A stretch of 30,761 nt of DNA from Reticulitermes lucifugus (lineage: Eukaryota > Arthropoda > Insecta > Blattodea > Rhinotermitidae): positions 1-30,761 of the forward strand of contig JAKCWW010006949.1 of NCBI GenBank assembly GCA_026260175.1, in the 5' to 3' direction. Positions within the stretch are counted from its first letter, which is position 1. Each line of letters opens with the position of its first letter. A program made the translations under genes and the position numbers. The notes below the pieces were generated by a model. The model was not told where the DNA came from. It was given only the letters and a program-made list of their open reading frames with translations, and made no database searches. Positions 18,041 through 29,359 of this stretch are shown here, piece by piece.

Positions 18041-18990
18041 AATGTTCCTTAGGTTAAATTACATCGATATAAACAAACATACCTATATCCGAATTTGAAT
18101 GGTTGCGAAGAAAATTGAGACACATGTTAAAGAATGGGAACTGTTATATATTTATTGATTACTAAACAAATATTAAAACAAGAAAAGCATTATAAATATG
18201 AACATAATATTGAGACGCGTTCGCCTAAACATTGTTGCTGTGGAAAGGCAAAGTTATTAAATGTTCTGAGTTTGTCTTAGCTTTAAGTCATCCAGCATGC
18301 AAAGCGCATGCGCCATATTATATTGTCATCTGTGGCCTGTCTGTCTCTACCATATTTTTCTACATTATCTCATAAACGGCACGATTTTCGGGAAAAGGTA
18401 TTGAACATAAAATGTGTGTTTTTAATTTCTTTACATCTTTCGTCTAAAACGTTTCTCATTCTAAGAAGACCTCAGCGAGATACTCTCATAAATGTACAAA
18501 CTTCTTCATGTAAAATAACCGTTATTCTTGTCAGATTTTAATAAAAATTGAAATTTTTTGACAGATTTTTGAAAAGTATTCAAACGTGAAATTTAATAAA
18601 ATATTTTTTGAAAACGCCTAACGAGGAAATATTTGTAATTCCTGCAATGTTAACGCTTGTACTTAACAGTAATTAGCATCCGAGTGACATAAAACATTAA
18701 ATAAGCAAGAAAATTTCGCACTAGTTTCATAAAAATTGTACGTAGTGTTCCAAGTACTTTACATAAGACAATCGCCTCCCTATGACTTCTTTTGCTTTGG
18801 CTTCGCTGTCGGCTCCAGGACGGACCTGCGCAGTTTACGGATAACACTTCACGTTAAACAGGTACAGTACGTGGAACCGCAAGAAGACAAAATTTTTTCA
18901 CTTCAATATCTCCGTAATCATTCCACTTCGGATATAGGTATTTTTGGTTATATCGATGCAAATTAACCTAAGGAACGCTCTCCAGAAGTA
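18041..18990. mobile_element. Inverted-repeat element of about 950 bp
   Basis: The left arm (18041-18121: gttccttaggttaaattaca, then tacctatatccga) and the reverse complement of the right arm (about 18895-18985: gttccttaggttaatttgca, then tacctatatccga) match over about 80 bases with scattered differences. The arms flank non-coding DNA that includes the second copy of the dispersed repeat at 18295-18620. The layout suggests a DNA-transposon relic or a large MITE. No transposase frame is visible. Confidence 0.6.
18295..18620 (-). repeat. Dispersed repeat, copy 2 (inverted relative to 10256-10640)
   Basis: The reverse complement follows copy 1 from its interior to its end: the flank beyond agtttcaat, catgaagaagtttgtacatt, tagaatgagaaa, cacacattttatgtt, tcataaacgg in inverted form, and the closing atgacaatataatatgg block. 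The (TGTC)n end of copy 1 is not present here. The copy lies inside the 18041-18990 inverted-repeat element. Confidence 0.7.
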
Positions 18991-19650
18991 TGGCAGATTC
19001 CTTCTTAAACCATGTGTATATACATCAACGATTCGGAGGAACTTGCGGCCTCGATTTTTAGGGTAGACCAAGAAGGTTTATGTGTCATTTGTTCAAAACT
19101 GACATGGATCTAAGATAAACAGACATGCTGCATTTCATTAACGGATTCAGAGGCGCATAAATCGTCTGTATTGTAGAACAGGACTATGATATTTCTTTCT
19201 AGATTTTGTTTTGATGGAAATTTTGGTCGATGAGCCTCAGGGAATCGCCCGCTCGCAAGCATATAACCAGCATTAGCTGAGGAGTTGGGCCATGGAAATG
19301 TGCAGAAAACTGACGAAGTATAAATCCTCGGGTCATACCTCAGTGAAAACGCCTACAGATGTAATTGTTCATAGGAAACCTTGTGTATTTGGGTAATGGA
19401 CCTATAGCAATATTTCAGTCACTGCAAATCAGAGACGTGATTTTCAGAGAAAGCACGCCCCTACAGAAAGCAACAACTCAGACGGAGACATAATTTCGGA
19501 ACATTTCACCCTTCGCTTTTAAATCTAAGACTACAAGTCTATTGCACTAAATCGGAACTTCCCATACTATCAAATACATAATCGTCGGTCTTCGTAACTG
19601 ATATCCATATGCTTCTTCGGATGTTACAAAGTTTATGGATCGTCAGAGAG
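18991..19650. other. No recognised gene
   Basis: Mixed-composition DNA with no long frame, RNA gene or repeat that I can support. Confidence 0.45.
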
Positions 19651-19654
19651 AAAT

Positions 19655-19830
19655 GTTGTGGGTGGAAGTTCCTGTGGCCGATTTTAAGAGTATATTAGGC
19701 CGTATAGTGGCCAGGCTATGGGCTGGATTATCCAGGGTTCGATTCGCAGCAGAAACAAGGAATTCTTCCCTTCTCCTAAAACGTTTATACCAATTATGGG
19801 GCCCACCTAGCCTCCTGGACACCTGAAACA
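19655..19830 (+). mobile_element. tRNA-like SINE fragment
   Basis: A tRNA-like segment (AGTGGCCAGGCTATGG, then an anticodon-arm-like CTGGATTATCCAG, then box B GGGTTCGATTCGC at about 19736-19748) is followed by a body ending in ggggcccacctagcctcctgg. That tail resembles the ggcc and ctcagcctct body segment of the 17.4-kb SINE. The spacing between the presumed A and B boxes is shorter than in tRNAs, so the head is decayed. Confidence 0.45.
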
Positions 19831-20466
19831 TAAAAATAATTGTATAATAGACAGTTGTAAATGATGATCATATTCCTTATTTTTCAATTTTAGAAATTGG
19901 AGGAAAACTGTATCCTGGGTAAATCAAGGGAACGGAATTCATATGCGATATTAAATTAAGTATGTGAATTAGAATAATGGTCGAAATCCAAAAAATCACA
20001 ACCGACTATTCCCAAACAAACAACAGGATATTCTTACTTCGCAATAAGAAGTATCAAAACATGGGTAAGGATGACAGAGAATGACATCATTCAAACCAGA
20101 GCGATGCTGTCAATGAGAAGGTAAATTTGGCCCCTCGTGCAATTTGTGAATAAACAACTCAGACGACCAGGAGGGGTGTCTCGGCAAAATAACAGGTCAT
20201 ATTTCAGTCCTATATGGTCAGAAAAAACCTACTGGGCATAAATAAAGCATCGATAATATAAAGCCGTCAACATAAATTCCAATATTGAAGCTGCTTGTTC
20301 TTTTCGAAATAAATAAAAATCCAAATTACAATGCTTGGTGCGCATGTGCTTTCGAGGCCTTCAATTGTCCGCGGCCTGCACATTCATAACTACGACTCCT
20401 TTGATGTTGAGCTTAGTTTCGGTTTACTAAAAGTTTATCTAAGGTACGAGTAATTTACATCGTTAC
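19831..20466. other. AT-rich DNA without recognised features
   Basis: I see no gene, RNA or repeat that can be supported. Confidence 0.45.
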
Positions 20467-20474
20467 TATCCTAG

Positions 20475-20734
20475 GGTCGGGGGGCAAGCGGTGGCGCAGT
20501 TGGTTGAGGCACTGCGCTACAAACCGGAACGTCGCGGGTTCGANNNNNNNNNNNNNNNNNNNNNNNNNNNNNNNNNNNNNNNNNNNNNNNNNNNNNNNNN
20601 NNNNNNNNNNNNNNNNNNNNNNNNNNNNNNNNNNNNNNNNNNNNNNNNNNNCGATTGTCTAAAAACCTGGGAGCTTCGACCTCCTGCAGCCCTAAGGGCC
20701 TGCCAAGGCCTGTATGGGACCACTTTACCTTTAT
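20475..20734 (+). mobile_element. tRNA-headed SINE interrupted by an assembly gap, with target-site duplication
   Basis: Its head has a clear box A (TGGCGCAGTTGGTTGAGG, about 20491-20508) and box B (GCGGGTTCGA, 20534-20543), the pol III promoter of a tRNA-derived SINE. The body is lost in Ns from 20544 to 20651 and resumes as a GC-rich tail (agggcctgccaaggcctgta). TATCCTAG stands on both sides (20467-20474 and 20735-20742), and the next four bases match at three positions, as expected of a target-site duplication. The frames drawn across the gap are artefacts. Confidence 0.75.
20544..20651. other. Assembly gap of 108 N
   Basis: A run of N inside a SINE body. The gap probably reflects collapse of a high-copy repeat. 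The homologous part of the 17.4-kb SINE suggests what kind of sequence is missing, though the tails of the two differ. Confidence 0.99.
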
Positions 20735-20742
20735 TATCCTAG

Positions 20743-21593
20743 CGTCTTCTATCTTAACATCTGTCAATTACCGTCATCTCTGAAGAATTTTAACAGCTGA
20801 AGTATCAACGTAATAACGCCGTTAATTACTACCACTGAATATCTCTAAATTTTCTTAAACATCTACATGTTCTGCACAGATATACAGTGTAAGCATTTTC
20901 TGTCTTGCTTATAAAACTGTATGTAACGTAACATAAACTTAGCTCGCAGTTTGACACTCGCATAAGTCAAATGTCATTTCATGTTTCAACGCAAACCTTC
21001 ATGATATAGGTAAGTGCAGACGAGTGCAAGAATGTCCGGCACTTTAAACGCAACTGCTTTTATCTGCACACATCCATTAGTAGATTCATTAGTATTATGA
21101 AAACAGATTAGAAATATTACGGAGTAGGCAGGAACTCCCCTGTGAAATTGTACCTTACAACAACTCGTTAAATTTGGACGTCTACATTTCGGGACTCAGC
21201 TCTTGATCCCAGATGCTGGGAACTGTAGAAGAAGCGTATGGAAAGATAGAGTGAAGAAATACATCTTATTGCAGCTGCGAGAACGAGTGGATACGATGTG
21301 TTATACTGTTTGAACATTCGTTGCAAGAGAAGGTGCGAGAACACCGTGAACGCACAGTGCTGTTAGCTGGTGAGTAAATATCTTTTCTACTGATAGTACG
21401 GTGAACTGCACTAGCTAGAAAAAGAGGCGTGTTTTGAATTTCATTCCGGAGACGCAGAGCTCAGTCCCGTATCCTAACTTTCCCATGCGCTCTTTCTTCT
21501 GGTTTTCTGATTAAAATTGTGGGTATGAGATTTGAATTTCTTCCAGGGGTGAGTAGCAAGATTAGGGTCATCTGAGATGAAAAGACATGTATG
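20743..21593. other. No recognised gene
   Basis: No supported coding frame, RNA or repeat in this stretch. Confidence 0.4.
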
Positions 21594-21639
21594 TACTACC
21601 AAAGTTTCGAGGAATCTCCTGCTTCCTTCTTCAGGTAGA
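21594..21639 (-). ncRNA. Hammerhead-ribozyme-like motif, solo copy
   Basis: Read on the minus strand: CTACCTGAAGA, a stem II of AGGAA/TTCCT around a loop, then CGAAAC, a short AC...GT stem III, and A before GTA. This keeps all named hammerhead core positions (CUGANGA and GAAA, with cleavage expected after GUA). Stem I is only about three pairs (TAC/GTA). Such motifs with a tiny stem III are known from Penelope-like retroelements. Activity is not shown. Confidence 0.45.
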
Positions 21640-22539
21640 CTGAAAGTTCGGTAAATATGTGACGTTTAGGACGAAGCTGCCACCGTCACTTCCAGGTTAG
21701 AATCGACCCTGACGCTGAAGGCAGTAGGTTGCTCCGAAAAGTTCACACTTATCTACCAAATTACATTCAGCCATAGAAAATAATCTTAAACGGAAAAGTT
21801 CCATATTCTGTAATAATAATCACATGCACATGAAAATAATCATCTTCTAAATTTTCTACCCGAGATATTCTACTGCCAAATGATCACAATCGCTGTCACC
21901 GCTGCTGCTACTTGTGCTCGTTACAATGTTTTTATGTGCCCCATATTTTCACTCCTTTCTTCCGTCAAGCATTCCCGTTCAAAACACTGTTTCTTTAGGT
22001 TGTTCACAAACACAGATCGACTTGAAGACTAATTAATATCTTCTGGGATGTTACTTTATGTCGTCTGATATAGTTGTGGACGTTCAGAAGTAGCGTAGTG
22101 CCTCCGTCTTCAGTTTCAATCGCTCAAAGAATCTTTATCAGTACAGCCGCGAAAACTCCAAATCTTGCACTCATCAAACTGCCTTCTTCAGTCTCTTCGA
22201 GTCTCAGCTCGTACAAAAGCTTCAGTCGCCGCTTCCACCCCCTGTTGCACGTTTAACGGCTGTTTTCTCTACTTCTTATCTCTAGACTTTCTCGGCAGGT
22301 GTTCAATGTGTTAAATAATATTTCGGCATTCGGCCACGTGGAGGAATGAAGATTTCCAGATGTTTTAGCAGACGCTGCAGTTGTCATCTTCATTGTGAGT
22401 AGAACTGTTTTTATTTAGTGGGGGCCCTCATATGGATCCGGCAGCGAGTGATGTTTCGGGTGGTAACCAATCTGAAGGTCACGTGTCACCACCTGCAACC
22501 AGATCTTTATAAGAGCCCCCCGATATCCCCAAATTCTCT

Positions 22540-22582
22540 GACTCTGATGATGGCAACTGCAACGCTTGTCGAAATGTCGGAA
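22540..22582 (+). ncRNA. Hammerhead-ribozyme-like motif, solo copy
   Basis: CTGATGA at 22544-22550 is followed by one extra T, a stem II GGCAA/TTGTC with one G-U pair around a loop, then GAAA at 22571 and GTC before GG. The core is complete. Stem I is weak by eye. The copy probably marks the end of a Penelope-like element spread around 22430-22620. No second arm is seen. Confidence 0.45.
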
Positions 22583-25107
22583 AATCGTTATTACTCTAGG
22601 CGGCCCAACTCCGAGAACCAATCCAACGCATTATTTTCTGTAATGTTCGGGCACTTGCATTTCAGCCTCCTGCGCTTCTTTCTGTAGAAGTTTCAGCTTT
22701 TGTCCTATTTTCTTCGAATAAACCGATCTGCAATATATCGGTGGCATAACTGACGTGACATTTGATTCCGGTCACTTGACACTAGCCCTGCTGTTGACAG
22801 TACCGTGAAAGACAGGTTATTGGCAGTGTACCTTGTCGCATTAACTGCCTAAACAAAACAAAACCCTGCCCTTGACACCTTACGTACACAGAGGAGGTCT
22901 GCCCGCCAACTCCGCTAAATTCTTCAATGACCGAATATTTTACTCCGGCTTTACCTCCACCTTAAGGCACAGAAGCAGGATAATATAGGCCTATAGGTGC
23001 GGAGAGGTGAGGATTGACAACTGTTGTCTGCGTTATTTCCTTGAGGTTACATTTACTGAAACAGAGCTTTTGTACTATTGTCATTTTTATGCGTTTTGCG
23101 TGTTGGTGACGCAGGATATGAGTGAAATGATGCAGAGTGCCTAGGGTAATTAACAGAAGCAAGGTAGGCCTATTATTGATTCTGAAGGACACTCAAGATT
23201 AGAGACAAATTAAAAAGCCTTTAGTTTGTCATTCATTTCTAAGACTTCCCAGAAAGTTTCTTTGTAGATGGCAGCATTGACATATGTCCCAAGAGCTTTC
23301 GTATGGAGACCTATAAGTTAACAACTGACCTTTTTTAATCTGGAAGTGGGGGCATAAATATGAATCTAGCGACTGACTGTCTTGCCTAAAATTACCGCTG
23401 TTTTTCTCAGTCCCTCCAGGCAAAAGTTGAGACAGGGCCTTAATGAAACCATTAACCCTCTTCCAACCCACACATTTCCAAGTCATCATTCACAGATCTT
23501 ATCTTACTTCACTATAAAATAAATGCGTTTAACACGTGTCTTTTTACACACAGCTAATCGAAACATGGCATTTAAATTCCTCAAGGCAGTTAATTTTAAA
23601 TCATCATACGTGCTACCGTGCAATCTGGTAGATAATAGATGGAGGAAGCACGTATTTTTTAAACGTTAGAACCTATGGACCGGATTACCATTCAACGCTA
23701 CACAGTGTAGTCTAAATTTTTAAATAGCGTTGTTATATAAAGCATAAGTAAAAATAAACACGTCACCTCGTCATGTTCTATAACATCCTTTCTTACACCA
23801 ATCAATGCCTGCTGTATTAGTATCGCTGAATCTTTAGTTCCGTACGAATTCTTTTCCTTAAATTTCCGATACTTCACTTGTATCGGCTTTCCATTTGATT
23901 TACAGTTGCAAATGTTACTAATTTTCTTTATACTGCTTACATTCTGTATATACGCACTAATGTACTTCTTGTTTTCATTTTCGTTCTTGGTGTTGAATGA
24001 CATTCTGGCTCTGTGCCTCCATGCGTGTCTCACACGACTCTGTTCATCAAACATTCTACATTGTCTGCCCCGGTAACGAGTCCGTGCCTCCGAGATGAAG
24101 AATCAATGGTTAGCTGCCTGAAATAAGGCACGGCCACGTCATGGGCTTCAGTTTAAGCTTTCAAATATTGTAAGTTATTTTTTATTACCGTACAGGGGTA
24201 AAACTACGCTTTGTTGGAAGTGCGGCCTCTAATGGACCCACTGTCCATCATTTGGATGATAGGTGACTCAATATGTAACACTGATAGAATGATAGTTGGC
24301 AGGGTAAAATCAAGTTTTGCAATGAAACATGTTATATTCCCCTTTTTTCACCACAAATCCCACGCAGACTTCTATGAGAAGCAACCCGGTCCTCCGCGGT
24401 GAACAGCCGGTGACTGACTGCCTAACCACGGCCTTGTAAAGGACGTAAGTTACAACACTCATATCCTGTGGGTAGTGCAGCACTGCGTCTATATTTTTGA
24501 CACCCAGATATTATTAGTTATTTAGTGAAATGTGTTAGCAAGGGTTTAAAGCAGACTACCACTAACTAGTCTTGCTTTTACCTAGTTACGTAGTAAATTG
24601 GAAGCATGCAAATCGTGAGCAAAACACTATTTGAGTATTTTGTGTAAATGTTGTCAGTTGTGTGTACAGTACTGTATAATTTTTTGATGGTTTTAAATAT
24701 ACAGATACTTTTCAAACGTACTGCAAAATTGTGTGATCATTCTTACCCGTTATTCTAGCCAATTGCTTACGACACTAGAATTCTGCTTGCTATATGTGAG
24801 GGGAGACAACAATAAATTTTTTAATCTCTTCCAGTGAAATAACAATCATGTGAAATCTTCAGAATACTTTGTTTCTCTTTAAAAGGACAATACTTAATAA
24901 TATTCTCTATCCACAAAATATTGAATTTCTTCAACTTCTTTGTAGGAGAAAGAGAAGTAACTTCGCAGTATGTTTAAAAGAAAAAACAGTGAAAACTTTC
25001 TCACTCAGTAGCTATGAGATATTTATTTCAAGAATTTTCCAAATTTAAAGTCCTGAATGCTATATTTTATAAATGTAAATAACTATTACTGGCTAGCGGA
25101 TAACAGA
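22583..25107. other. No recognised gene
   Basis: The longest frame (23698-24054, minus, 118 codons) is Lys, Asn and Ile-rich, lacks a recognisable motif, and is best read as chance in AT-rich DNA. No RNA gene or repeat can be supported. Confidence 0.4.
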
Positions 25108-25230
25108 AATAATAATAATAATTCAATTCAATTCAATTTAATGGGTATTTATTAATGTGCAGACTTAACAGCACAAGTGCCAATTACAAAGCAAGCACAA
25201 AAGCACAAATAATAATAATAATAATAATAA
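25108..25230. repeat. Simple-sequence cluster: (AAT)n, (ATTCA)n and (AAT)n
   Basis: (AAT)n at 25108-25120 runs into (ATTCA)n to about 25139. A second (AAT)n lies at 25208-25230. A non-simple segment of about 70 bases sits between them. Pentamer tails of this type occur at ends of some non-LTR elements, so the segment may be a LINE end; this is inference. Confidence 0.6.
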
Positions 25231-26353
25231 GAAGAAGTAGAAGAGGTAGAAAACACATACACTCTTATAGATCAGCATGTTGAACAAAAATACTTTGATG
25301 TATTACAGTTTAAAATATCTAAACCCACTCATTTTATTTTTGGCCACTGCTTTCAGAAGTGTAAAGGTGAAATTAAACCGACAACACTCTTGAAGCACTC
25401 GTAACATTCTACACTAAAACACGCAGCAGGTCCCTCCGTAACTGAGATACACATCCACAAAACGCACTGAGCCACATGTACCAGAACAACGTCTTTTTGA
25501 CATGGACGTGAGAACCTCAAGCTTCACAAGAAATCATTAGGTTAAGCTGAAAAAGCGAAAGTAAATAAATCTACAACCTGCCTTTTTGAACCTCCTGAAT
25601 GAAGAAAAGGATTGGTTATACTGAGCTACGGAGACTGTGTCATTAATGGAACATCAATTAAGCACAGAAATTATGAAGAAATATCTGTTATTACGTGATT
25701 TAATGCAGAAGCACAAAAATTCACAAATGGCATATTTGACCTTGGAATATGAAATATGATTCCTATCTTCGCAAGTATAAAGACTGTGGCATTAGCGACA
25801 GAGCCATGCACTCTACGAATTTTGAAGATATGTAGTGGAATATTTTAAGCTAATACCACAGTTCTGTGCGGAAAACAGACACTAAAAATCGCATATCTTA
25901 CAGTCTGAACAGTGGCGTAGATCAGGCCCCCACAGACGCCGTGGCGAGGGTACCCCAAAACATCAGAAGAGTAAAATTTGTTGTGGAAACTTTCGGACTA
26001 CAGTCCGTTCTTCTGTATGAAGGTACTGTTCTAGATCCCTCTTATCAGTTCTGGGAGTAACTAAGCTAGTAATTATTGGGGACGGGGGCCCCGAATATGG
26101 AGAAACGGCGGGCCCCAAAACCAGTTATATACACCAACGATTCTGAATAAGAAACATGACTATGTAAGGGGGAAGAGTGGAGACTTCGCCATTTCTAATA
26201 CAGCGGTGAAGTCTACAAATAATGAAGATATGTCGCGTTCTATTTTAAATCAGTATCTCGAATCTTGCCGGTGAAAGACCGTAGCACAGTGAATCACGCA
26301 TCTGGAATTCAAAAAAGGAAACTCTTTTTTAATTGGAAAACAATAAATTCGAA
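25231..26353. other. No recognised gene
   Basis: A short GC-rich patch (ggggccccg and gcgggcccc near 26085-26115) stands out in otherwise AT-rich DNA. The frame at 25866-26060 begins with GTG and has no family resemblance. Confidence 0.4.
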
Positions 26354-26367
26354 ATATGTCTGGAATC
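26354..26367 (+). repeat. Left target-site duplication ATATGTCTGGAATC
   Basis: These 14 bases are identical to 26868-26881, immediately outside the palindromic element. Confidence 0.75.
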
Positions 26368-26867
26368 TTAAATGATCCATAGTCTGTGCATTAATCGAAT
26401 ACTCGTATATATAATAGTAGTACCAACAAATGCATACTAGCATATTGAAACTAGTTTATGTACGTAATGCCCTCCTATATGTTTCGGCAAAATATGTGGC
26501 CATATTCAAGGAGGTAAAATACAAAGGATATGGTGGCTTACCGTGCTATTTTTATCACGAACATTCTCATAGATGGTAAATTACTACCGAAACCTCTGCA
26601 TGTACCATCAAATCAAATATTAATACATTTCTAATAGCAACAATTTATATTTATGTATTTTAAACTATGGTTTTTTTTGACTGTCATTTTATATATGTGG
26701 ATTGGTTCTGACACTTCTGTGATATCATTCTGTATTCTTAACTATTCATCCTTTGTATCTTGCCTCCCTGAAGACAGCCACAATTTTGGCCGGAACATGT
26801 AGGAGGTCATTATTTATATAAATTAGTTTCAATATACTTCTGTGCATTTTTTTGTACTATTATATAT
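26368..26867. mobile_element. Palindromic Penelope-like element with hammerhead-like cores and 14-bp target duplication
   Basis: The element has two inverted arms of about 115 bases (26405-26515 and 26763-26872). Their outer parts match in inverted order: taatagtac, aatgca, atattgaaacta and the tttat...aatg run. The inner part of each arm carries a hammerhead-like core. The plus-strand core at 26763-26806 reads CCTCC, CTGAAGA, GCC...GGC, GGAAC, GTA, GGAGG, with a 5-bp stem I. The minus-strand core at 26471-26514 has the same stem I and GCCGAAAC, but TTGAATA for CTGANGA. ATATGTCTGGAATC stands on both sides (26354-26367 and 26868-26881). No reverse transcriptase is present, so the element is non-autonomous. 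Confidence 0.7.
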
Positions 26868-26881
26868 ATATGTCTGGAATC
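26868..26881 (+). repeat. Right target-site duplication ATATGTCTGGAATC
   Basis: This is the second copy of the 14-base direct repeat. It partly overlaps the end of a (TA)n run, so its first three bases are less informative. Confidence 0.75.
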
Positions 26882-29043
26882 GATCAATCTTTGGGCTTAG
26901 TCCAGTGTCACGTTCTTATAACAAAACAAACTCACCGTTCCGGTGTAAGTATCCCCGTCTTCACGCAAAAATGTGAGGGGAAGGTTTATTCAGTTTGGCC
27001 CGATATATAAAGCTATTTTAAATGTCTGGGCCAGAGGGTTAGAATAGGGTTGTATTCAGATCTGTTGCCGGGTGACGAAGAATGATCGTGTCCCCGAAAC
27101 ATTATTTTACACTGTTTATTTTAAACACAGGACGACGGAAGAACTCCGAAGAGTGAATGGCTACAAATGTGAAATACCATCGGCAGAATAACACAGAATC
27201 ATATCAAAATATACTGATCACTCAATACATCAGCTCGCAGTTAGCTCACACATTGCTGGCAGTTCCCCATGCAGACTAATCTAGCTAAGTGCTGCACCTG
27301 CAGTAGCCATCTCATCTTGTAGTTTACTTGCAAATAATTACACAAGGAGAGGATACGCAATCTCGCACCTTGACATCGCCATCGCCACACATCATTTCCG
27401 CAGCACGATCACACTTCGTACACTTGATACACTGACTGGATGGCCGGCAGCGATAAACTACAGAGGGGAACAATGGGATCTTGTAGGCGGCAGCAAAGCT
27501 CCGGGTGTGTGTTACGTAAATATGAACAGGAAGGACAGCATGAAGCGTGCTATATCACTTAGGGTTTGCACATCCGGCTGTCTAGCTGGTTAATTGACAG
27601 CGTGGGCTGTGAAATGAGCGCTCTGTAATAAGCCTACTACTGACAGGAAGAAAAAGTAAAAGACTGCAGCCAAAGGGATATTTCTGAAGTGTCCACAGGG
27701 ACACACTGACGTAACTCTACGAAACACAATCCTTGAGAAACAGTCGAGGATATCCTCGCCTTTGTTGAAAACCAAAGATTCATTCCTGGGTTCTCAAAGC
27801 TCGACACTGGTCTCTATCAGGGGCTGATCAATGCAGTCAAAATCCTACTATTCTCCTTCCCTCAACGTCAGTTTTAATATCCTTCCATTTACGTCTAGTT
27901 TACTGAGTGATCTGTTCCCTTTATATTTTCCTTCTAAATTCTTATAAACTTGTTCATATTTTTATATGCACCTTGTGCTACAGTCAGGAACGTATTAAAA
28001 AATTATTGGGTGCAATGCAAAAAATTTTTGGGAGCCCTACCTACGACTAGTCCCGAACTGACAATACAGATTGAGCATACAAAGAGAAAATGTGGCACAA
28101 AATCTGAAATACAAATATCATTCCTACTCTCCCCCCCCCCAAATGTGGGGTCCCATGAAGCGGCATAGGTTGCGATAGCTTTAAAACAACCCTGGCTGTA
28201 GTTCTCGAAATGATAAGCCTAACGGACCCAGCTGATATAAAGCCGGAGTCAGTTTTGCTCCTTAACTAAATCTACTCGCATTACTTACTAAACTTGATTT
28301 CTTGAAAAACCCTTTCACCATCGCAGAAAAGTCCTAATATTGCGAAGAATGATAGGATTATTAGTACATAATAAATTGGAACGAATGTTGAAGGAGTTAG
28401 TCACAGTTTGTTTGCGGAACTGTCCTGAAGTTTATGTGGAAGGGCCGAAGAAAACTAAAAAGTCCTCATTTAGGATCATCAATAACGGGGTCGATATTTG
28501 AAAGCGGGACCTCCCGAATAAGACGCTGGTAGGCCGACAACTCGACCATGATGATCCATTACTGCAATGAATTGCAAGTTCCTGTGATGTACATGTAATA
28601 GATGTTCGTCTCTAAGTTACCACATCAAGGTGAAACGTGTTACGTAATGACACCGCCAATTTCTAAGGTTATCGTCTAAAAATTATGTCTCCAAATGAAT
28701 ATATATTTCCCTGTCATAAAAACTGCACTGCTCCAGAAGAATTCCAGACATAGGAGAGCTTCTATTTCAGTACACTGAGGCAAGTCACATCTTGAATACA
28801 CAAGCAAACAATTTTGTTCTGGGGACACAGTCAACATATTTAGGAGAGAAGATGTTTTCTTTCATTTTCCTGCCTTGAAGTGGTTTTCATCTTCGGTAAG
28901 TAAATGTAAAGGATCCATCTTCCTACAAGATTCATAACAAGATTTTAATGTCAGTTTTAATTGTATTACTCACAGAATGTTTGTGATAGGCTAATTTAAG
29001 TTGTTAGCAATGTAAGTACTTTAACGTAAATGGTTGCCTTAAT
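26882..29043. other. No recognised gene; weak repeat traces
   Basis: A degenerate hammerhead-like trace lies at about 27072-27100 (GTGACGA ... CCCGAAAC). A possible, very decayed tRNA-like SINE head lies on the minus strand at about 28480-28560 (TGGTCGAGTTGTCGG, then TTTCAAATATCGACC). A run of about ten C lies at 28131-28140. Coding frames are all short and unassignable. Confidence 0.4.
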
Positions 29044-29055
29044 ATTATTAGGCAT
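29044..29055 (+). repeat. Left target-site duplication ATTATTAGGCAT
   Basis: Identical to 29360-29371 and directly next to the left arm. Confidence 0.75.
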
Positions 29056-29359
29056 TCACTGTTTAAAACACCAACGAAATGCACTTCACTTTCGCTTTTA
29101 TTATATATTTATTAATCAACACCTACATATGTTTCGGTCTTATTTAAGACCATCTTCAGGGGGTTCAAAAACTACGTTCATTCCACATCCAATGTTACGT
29201 CTGCCATTACACTTGTGCAATCTCTTTGAAGATGGTCTCAAATAAGACCGAAACATATGTAGGAGTTGATTAATACATAATAAAACTGAAACTGAAGTGC
29301 ATTTCGTTGGTGTTTTAAACAGTGAATTTTAAAAAATGCATGGTGAGACTGATATAAAA
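29056..29359. mobile_element. Palindromic Penelope-like element with hammerhead-like cores and 12-bp target duplication
   Basis: The left arm (29056-29162) and right arm (29221-29327) are nearly perfect inverted copies: cactgtttaaaacaccaacg in one and cgttggtgttttaaacagtg in the other. A spacer of about 60 bases separates them. The inner end of each arm has a hammerhead-like core, CTGAAGA on the left arm (minus strand, 29122-29162) and TTGAAGA on the right (plus strand, 29225-29263). Each core has a perfect 7-bp stem II or close to it, GAAAC, and GTA before GG. The right side has about 32 extra bases before the direct repeat. ATTATTAGGCAT stands on both sides (29044-29055 and 29360-29371). 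Confidence 0.75.

Noticed and set aside
20481..20543. A genuine tRNA gene
   Set aside because: The A and B boxes are good but the acceptor stem is missing and the unit continues into a SINE body flanked by a target duplication.
23698..24054. 118-codon minus-strand gene
   Set aside because: The composition is dominated by Lys, Asn, Ile and Ser as expected from AT-rich DNA, with no motif or splice context.
27072..27100. Further hammerhead motif
   Set aside because: Only GTGACGA and CCGAAAC are present, stem II does not pair well by eye, and no GUN cleavage site follows.
28480..28560. Additional minus-strand SINE head
   Set aside because: Box A and box B resemblances are too weak and no body or target duplication can be seen; kept only as a trace.
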